Shown here: one piece after another, positions 58,901 through 64,000 of the stretch
How the letters are laid out: every line of letters starts with the position of its first letter
Numbering within the stretch: the stretch's first letter is position 1
NCBI RefSeq assembly: GCF_020360975.1
Contig: NW_025408669.1
Coordinates: forward strand, 2,170,001-2,234,000
DNA: 64,000 bases
Reading direction: 5' to 3'
DNA from: Hirsutella rhossiliensis
Taxonomy: Eukaryota > Ascomycota > Sordariomycetes > Hypocreales > Ophiocordycipitaceae
Translations under genes and position numbers: made by a program
The notes under the pieces: generated by a model
What the model was told of the DNA's origin: nothing
The model's database searches: none
Seen by the model: only the letters and a program-made list of their open reading frames with translations

Positions 58901-60260
58901 GGCCCGCGTGCTGGGAGCTTTGAAGGCCTTGAAACTGCTGGCCGTTCATCTGGGCGGCTTGCAGGGCCTGCAGCTGGCCAAGTTGCATGGGATTCAGTTG
59001 CTGGCCATACATCGAGGGCATCATCATTTGACCGGGCATTTGCATGAGCTGCGGTTGATTGGAGGCATACTGAAAAGCGCCAATGGATGAGACGGACTGG
59101 TTCATGGAACCACGGGATCGGTGACCTGGTTGGAACGATTGGGACTGGCCAGAATTGCCCGACTGGTCCTGGGCCTGATTCTGAGTGCGCCAGTTACCCT
59201 CGTAGTTTCGAGACCCGGTGCGGGCATGGCCCATGCCTCCTCCTCGGCGCTGGAAGTCGTTGCCCCCATCGTTGCCCATGCGAGCGCCCCCACGTCCATT
59301 TGCAGCCAAGCTCTGACTGCGGCCATGGCCTCCGCGGCCACGAGTTGAGCCCTGAGCCACCGAGGCATCAAGGGTGGACTGGGTAGCGGTCACCTTACTG
59401 TTCTCGTCGTCCGGCTTGTCGGAGGCAGCAGGGCCGGGGAACTGGAACCCGGTTGTCGTTCGTTTCTGCTGAGCGAGCTCGGCAGCTTTCTTGGCATCGG
59501 CCAGAGCAAGAGAATGTCTTCGCTGGTGGCCGGGCCCAGAGCCGCCTCCGCGGCCGCCTCGCCCGCCGGCATTCTCTCGTCCGTGTGCTGCCGGAGCCTC
59601 GAAGTTACCGAAGCCAGAGCCAGAGGCGCCAGACGAGGGAGCTGGTGGGGGGCCCATGCCCATGTTGGGCAGTGCCGACTGATTACGGCGATGTGAGAGT
59701 GGTTGGGACGGGGGACCCATTGAGATGTTCTGTTGCGGCATCTGGTTGGGAAACTGGAAGGCGGATTGGGACATGTTGCCCATGGACTGCAAAGGATTGA
59801 ACGCTCCGTTGTGGGCAATGGGCTGGCCGGGAGGCATCATGCCCATATTTACATATTGTTGATGGGTCGCTTGGATCTGTTGCTGCTGCTGCTGCAAGAG
59901 CTCAATCTGTTGCTGGATGGCTAGTTGTTCCACTGCCAGAAGAAGTTGGTCAGCATCGGATCGGTACGGAGCGGTTGCGACGCGCAAGGGAATCCCGAGC
60001 CGGAGCTCGTGACTGTCAAGCTGCCGACGACAAGCTTTGACGAAGACAGGCCGTGTGAGGGAGGACAGGGCCAACTTACTTCCTGGGTTGGCAAACATGC
60101 TCATCAAGGGCGTCAGCTCCGAAGGGCTTCGTCGATGAGCAATGTGAAGCCGTCGCCCGGTAGGTCCTGGGACGCCGCTGGCCGGCTGTTGCTGCGGCTG
60201 TTGCGGCTGTTGCGGCTGCTGCGGCTGCGGCTGCTGCTGCTGCTGCTGTTGCTGCTCCAT
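55975..60260 (-). CDS. SSD1: SSD1 mRNA-binding translational repressor (1359 aa, three exons)
   Basis: Proposed exons are 60260-60080, 59932-56074 and 56014-55975. The last intron (59 bp) restores the family C-terminus SPP/CLTIRSLNPFAL. The first intron is 147 bp, in frame and stop-free, and its removal gives FANPG/MEQLAIQQQ as in relatives. The N-terminus is a Gln/Pro-rich, disordered region with five H-x-R-type sites for NDR/LATS kinases (Cbk1/COT1): S146, S201 (HQRRHS, full consensus), S268, S301 and S336. Cold-shock-like domains and a large RNB domain follow (about residues 740-1100), where the catalytic Asp cluster is replaced (TIDFNGSAELGNA), as in other SSD1 proteins, so it binds but does not cut RNA. 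It represses translation of cell-wall mRNAs and is controlled by the kinase. Divergent from GLE1. Confidence 0.92.
60184..60258 (-). repeat. CAG/CAA/CCG repeat coding the SSD1 polyglutamine N-terminus
   Basis: An imperfect trinucleotide repeat just after the start codon, encoding a run of Gln broken by Pro. A second CAG run lies at about 59880-59905. Such tracts often vary in length between strains. Confidence 0.85.
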
Positions 60261-63200
60261 GATGGGCAGCCAGTGTCGGGTAACGGGGGATCAGGCAAGA
60301 GAGCACGTCAGGTGCGGGAAACGAATCTCTGGTCGGTGCAGAATGCGATGCGTCTGCGATGTGAGTGCGAGGCGCTTGACAGAGAGTTTCCAACAAAGAC
60401 AGGACAGATTTGCCAAAGGAGGGTGGGATGTGGCTGGTTCAGACGAGCTTGGGGATGACCAAGGAGCGTGCGAAGGGAAGCGGTTGGGAAGCGAAGACAG
60501 TGAGGGGATGGGCGGATGAAAATCCGGGTGGATGGATGGAGAAAGGATGGTGATGGTGAAAAGTGCAGCTCCTGGAGAGGAGAGCGACTTGGGGGAATAC
60601 GGACGAGGGCGTGGGAAGATGGATGATGGAACAGAGAATGGAAGATGGGAGGTTTCAGTTTTGGGAGTAGGGGGAAGAGCTGGGCAGGTTTTGGGGGGAG
60701 GGTGCGGTTCCGCTGTTCCTCAGCTTACTCGAGACCGAGAGACAGTGGGTGGTTAGTTGGCCCAGTGGAGTCCGTACTGGGCAGTGGGAGAGGGCATGGG
60801 AGAGGGCAATAGGCCGGCTCATGGGTGGTCCCCACCTTGCCTTCCGCCGGCAGGTACCCCTGAGGGGGAGAGCGCACAGGGAGGTACTTGCTGCATTACG
60901 TCAGGCGCGAGCTCCTTCAGCCCAGACCGCTGGAAGCGCTGGAGCTTTGCTACAGTGAAGCCCCGAAAGGCTAGCCCACCGTGCACATTTGCACAGGGTA
61001 CAGCCGCCGAATTCTTGTGCGCACTCGCTCAGCTCGGAAACAAGAGGATTTGCCGAGCAGCATGTCGCTACTGCACATGGCCTATCTTCACCTCACCGGC
61101 TGGACTGGTGTGCCGCCTACTCGCCACTCGTCCATCGGCGCGCAGAACTGCGAGCGGGGCTTGCTGCCGTGGACTCATCCCCATTCTGCCTGGAAGCGAT
61201 GCGGCAGCTACTAGTACCGGTGCCCCAAGCTAGGGGGCTCGTGGTCCGTAGGGAAGACAGAAGCTTGCAGCCGCACATGCGGGAGTTGAGACACTTGCTA
61301 CCCATTCATGCGGGCCAAGGCCGGTCCATGCGGGCGTCCTTGCACCAGCTGGTCTGGTCTAGCCACGGTAACCACTGACAGTGGCCAAGTGTCGAGTGCC
61401 TTCGTCGTCTGCCTTTTGCTACAGTAGTAGTGGTATACCTGCACACAAGGTACAGCCCTCATCTCGAGACACCAGACTGGCGGGCTTTCACGTACCAAAA
61501 GGGAGCCTCATTGGTGGTACCTGATACCTGGCTCACCATGCTCACTGCGGGCGGAAGGCGCTGACAGACAGGCCGCCAAATGATGCAAGTGCGAGCTGCA
61601 AAAGAAACAAGGCCGCGTTTGAAGCTGAGCCTGACCCAGACTCCCCCTCGCTCGTTGTTTGGACATGTCAGAACCCTTTGGCGGCAATGGCCCTGATCCA
61701 CAAGCAAACGAACCGATCCCTTTCGCCGACGGCTTGCAGGACGAACTCCAGCCCAAACTGCCAACCTAAACTGCCGTGCCAGAACGCAGGATCGGCTGAT
61801 GCACGTCTTGACCGGGCCATTTGCACTTCAACGGACAAAGGGGCTGCAAAGAAAGACTTTGTGGGCTAGGCGCACGGTGTCCGTAGGGCATCCGCGGCCG
61901 CTCACATCCCGGCGTCAGTTAATTCTGCACCCGCTCTCGCTTTGCGATTCTTTACCCTACCTAGGTAGACGCTGTAGGCCGGTTCATGGCGCCGGGGCTC
62001 CCGCTCCCGCACGTCCGCTCCCGTCGTGTGGGTGGAGTACTCCGTGCAGAGGTACTGTACTACCTAGAATCTGCCTGTTACTGTGCATTCAGCCAAGCAG
62101 GGCTCGTCGTTTGGTAATGTGGTCTTTTATAAGTTACTGTAGATGTTGCTCCCTGCATCAGCACATTTGCGCATGCATGGAAGGCAAGAATTGCATGCAT
62201 CGCAGCCACATGTGAGCGTAAATCCAGAGCGAGACACGCAAAAGAGCAGGCTCGGGACGCGAGCCCGGTAACGCCGGGCAGCTTCACCCACTGTAGCATG
62301 TGTGTTTTTAGCTGTAATTATACGGTACCTGGACACGGAGTACTCGCCTTTTTGGCGGCGCTCGAGCCGTTCGTGGGAAGAGAAACTGCATGCGACACCA
62401 AGAGCTTCATCACGAGTCGGGCGGGAGCAAGGAGTCGGGTATCAGGGGGATTGCTGCTCGATGTTTGCCATTTGTGTATCCAAAAGAGGTGAATCATCCG
62501 TAATGTCTCAGTCATGGATCGGCCATGCCGCCTGGCCATTGATGCTCGCCCGGGGGCTTCCGAAGACGCCCCCCAAGGCCCTAACAACATGGCCGGCATT
62601 GTGTACAGGTTATCGTATGTATTCGTCTTTCTGAAGATAGATGGCCGAGCCTCGTACTTGCGTGCGACAATACAAAGTACGAAGAATCGATCCTGGACAC
62701 AACGAGGCTTTCCACATGTTTCCCACATGGATCAAGGGTGGGCTGCTCGAGAGATGCCATGGGACGGGAACACCTACGAAGGCTTCATGAGAAGCCTCGG
62801 TAATAGTGCTGCGCAAGTCTATTTCAATCTCAAAGTTGTCGAGCCTAGCCTGACTGACTATTCGCTTCCGTCTTGACAGGTCTGGGTATTTGTGCTTGGA
62901 GTTTAGGGAGTGCTTATCGGGTACGAAGTACGAAGTACTTCTGGAAACTGCAAAGTGTATTCGGTGCCTCGAGCAGCTCTGAGTGGCGCTGAGCTCGTCG
63001 GGTCGGACTTTTATTTTCGCGATACCCAGCTGCCGCCTCTGCGCTCTCAGTATCTACCGAATACCTACGATACTTCTTCCTGCTGTAACAAATCTTCCGA
63101 GCCTCAAGCCGGAGACTGTGCTTCTCGGGCCAATCACGACGACGCCTACAAGGAACCGAAAGGCCTCCCACCCTACACATGACCGTCCTTGCCTATCAAC

Positions 63201-63280
63201 CGCACGATTGCCAAGTCAAGCCGCGCCGCAACAGCAAATGCAAATGCAGCTTCGATAGCACCTCGGCCTCTGCTGCAAGC
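60261..63280. promoter_or_regulatory. 3-kb divergent spacer between SSD1 and GLE1
   Basis: No gene could be supported. The first 500 bp upstream of SSD1 are purine-rich (60,400-60,700 on the plus strand) and may be a long SSD1 leader. Short GAGTACTC/GTACTGTAC palindromic motifs (62,030-62,070; 62,335-62,345) and a CCTACCTAGGTAG motif (61,957-61,970) occur. The ORFs of 60-158 codons have no recognisable domain. Confidence 0.45.
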
Positions 63281-64000
63281 ATGACGCGCTCGTCGCCCTT
63301 GAGGAGGACGCAATTGGCCTCGACTCCCGACAGAGCCATACGGTCCAGCTTCCTCCTCGATGATCGAAACACGGAAACCAGCCACCTAGACGCGCTCGCT
63401 GCCGCGCAGGCGGAACACGACCGAGTCCGCGAGGCCGCCATTCGTGTGTACGAACTTCACGAGTTGAAAGAGGAGCACCAGCGTATACTGGACCAAGAGC
63501 GCAGGGAGCAGGAGAGGCTGAAAGCGGAGGCTGAAATCGCGGCAGAGGAAAAGAGGCTTCAAGAGTTACGGGCGAAATCGATACCAAAACCTCCTCCGCC
63601 CGCTGTGCCTGAACCTCCCAAGCCAGTCGAGCAGCGTCCCGGCGAGGCACCTGCGACCAAAGCTACCCAGGAAGCGAAGAGGCCATTGGCGGCTGCCCCA
63701 GAAAACACAGGGCTCAAACCCCAGCCTCCCAATGCCTCCCCTGCCTCGCAGAACGCGCTTTTTGCAAACCAGACCAAGCCGGCAGCGAATTCTCCTCTAA
63801 ACCCACAGTTTCATCAGCAGCCTGCATCACAGGCAGTCGCCGTTCCAAAGTCAAGTGCTCCAACACCTCAAGCTAAAATCGCTCCTCCAGGGCCGTCCAC
63901 GGCTCAAGTGCCGGCCAAAGCACAAGCTCCTGCTGCAAAACCCGCCGTCGACCGGCTTGTACAGATACACCGAGAGCTCAAGACACTGCGCAAGGACCTG
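63281..64000 (+). CDS. GLE1: GLE1 nucleoporin / mRNA export factor (5' part, cut by window end)
   Basis: One open frame of 240 codons runs from the ATG at 63281 (MTRSSPLRRTQLASTPDR) to the window end with no stop. The N-terminus matches fungal Gle1 proteins: a short basic start, SFLLDDRNTETSH, then a long charged coiled coil (about residues 50-110, rich in E, R, K and Q), and a Pro/Ala/Gln-rich linker. The last residues VDRLVQIHRELKTLRKDL begin the conserved Gle1 helical domain. Gle1 sits at the cytoplasmic side of the nuclear pore and activates the DEAD-box ATPase Dbp5 with inositol hexakisphosphate during mRNA export, and also acts in translation initiation and termination. The catalytic-partner domain lies beyond the window. 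No intron was seen in this part. Confidence 0.82.
   Translation, partial: MTRSSPLRRTQLASTPDRAIRSSFLLDDRNTETSHLDALAAAQAEHDRVREAAIRVYELHELKEEHQRILDQERREQERLKAEAEIAAEEKRLQELRAKSIPKPPPPAVPEPPKPVEQRPGEAPATKATQEAKRPLAAAPENTGLKPQPPNASPASQNALFANQTKPAANSPLNPQFHQQPASQAVAVPKSSAPTPQAKIAPPGPSTAQVPAKAQAPAAKPAVDRLVQIHRELKTLRKDL

Noticed and set aside
58443..59090. 215-codon plus-strand ORF
   Set aside because: Antisense shadow of the SSD1 RNA-binding region.
60757..61233. 158-codon plus-strand ORF between SSD1 and GLE1
   Set aside because: Three overlapping frames are open at once and none has recognisable features.

Overview
The window reads as a filamentous ascomycete (Pezizomycotina, most likely Sordariomycetes) chromosome segment. 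The evidence is short introns (48-150 bp) with GTNNGN donors and CTGAC branch sites, fungal proteins (MKT1, SSD1, GLE1, a ferritin-like secreted protein), Copia, Gypsy and hAT elements, and extreme repeat-induced point mutation (RIP). I cannot name the species.

It has two compartments with a sharp border near 29.1 kb. Positions 1-29,090 are a nest of transposon relics in which nearly every CpA/TpG has become TpA, so almost no open frames survive. Conceptual reading through the RIP-type stops still shows: a minus-strand Copia element (about 1,739-7,108) with an inverted pair of Copia 3' ends to its left; a Gypsy gag-protease-RT fragment cut off by the Copia LTR at 7,109; a plus-strand Gypsy integrase-chromodomain fragment (9,290-10,990); an unidentified element (11,000-12,330 and 20,129-20,941) split by a complete 7.8-kb Gypsy (12,331-20,123, 464-bp LTRs, CTATC target duplication); a second Copia gag fragment between inverted LTRs (20,942-23,307); a long unidentified AT-rich relic (23,308-27,600); and a GC-rich island (27,900-28,330) holding a minus-strand promoter-like block and a tRNA-like sequence.

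From 29.1 to 38.1 kb come two barely RIPped elements: a 5.8-kb chromodomain Gypsy (29,280-35,085, ACGAC target duplication, near-identical 175-177 bp LTRs, Tf1-type self-priming signal) and a 2.8-kb hAT element with perfect 18-bp terminal inverted repeats (35,346-38,116). Both have frame-broken coding regions.

From 38.1 kb to the end is ordinary gene space with seven genes: a DUF4048-like protein (-), an ATP-dependent DNA ligase (+), a 2OG-Fe(II) oxygenase (-), MKT1 (+), a ferritin-like secreted protein (-), SSD1 (-) and the 5' part of GLE1 (+). I derived the exon structures from splice sites and frame continuity. MKT1, SSD1 and GLE1 all act on mRNA fate (translation control, mRNA binding and repression, mRNA export), so the right end is a small neighbourhood of post-transcriptional regulators. 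Nothing indicates co-transcription. Notable gene structures are a GC-AG intron plus a 17-nt microexon in the oxygenase, a 7-nt first coding exon in MKT1, and a stop-free intron of 147 nt (a multiple of three) in SSD1.
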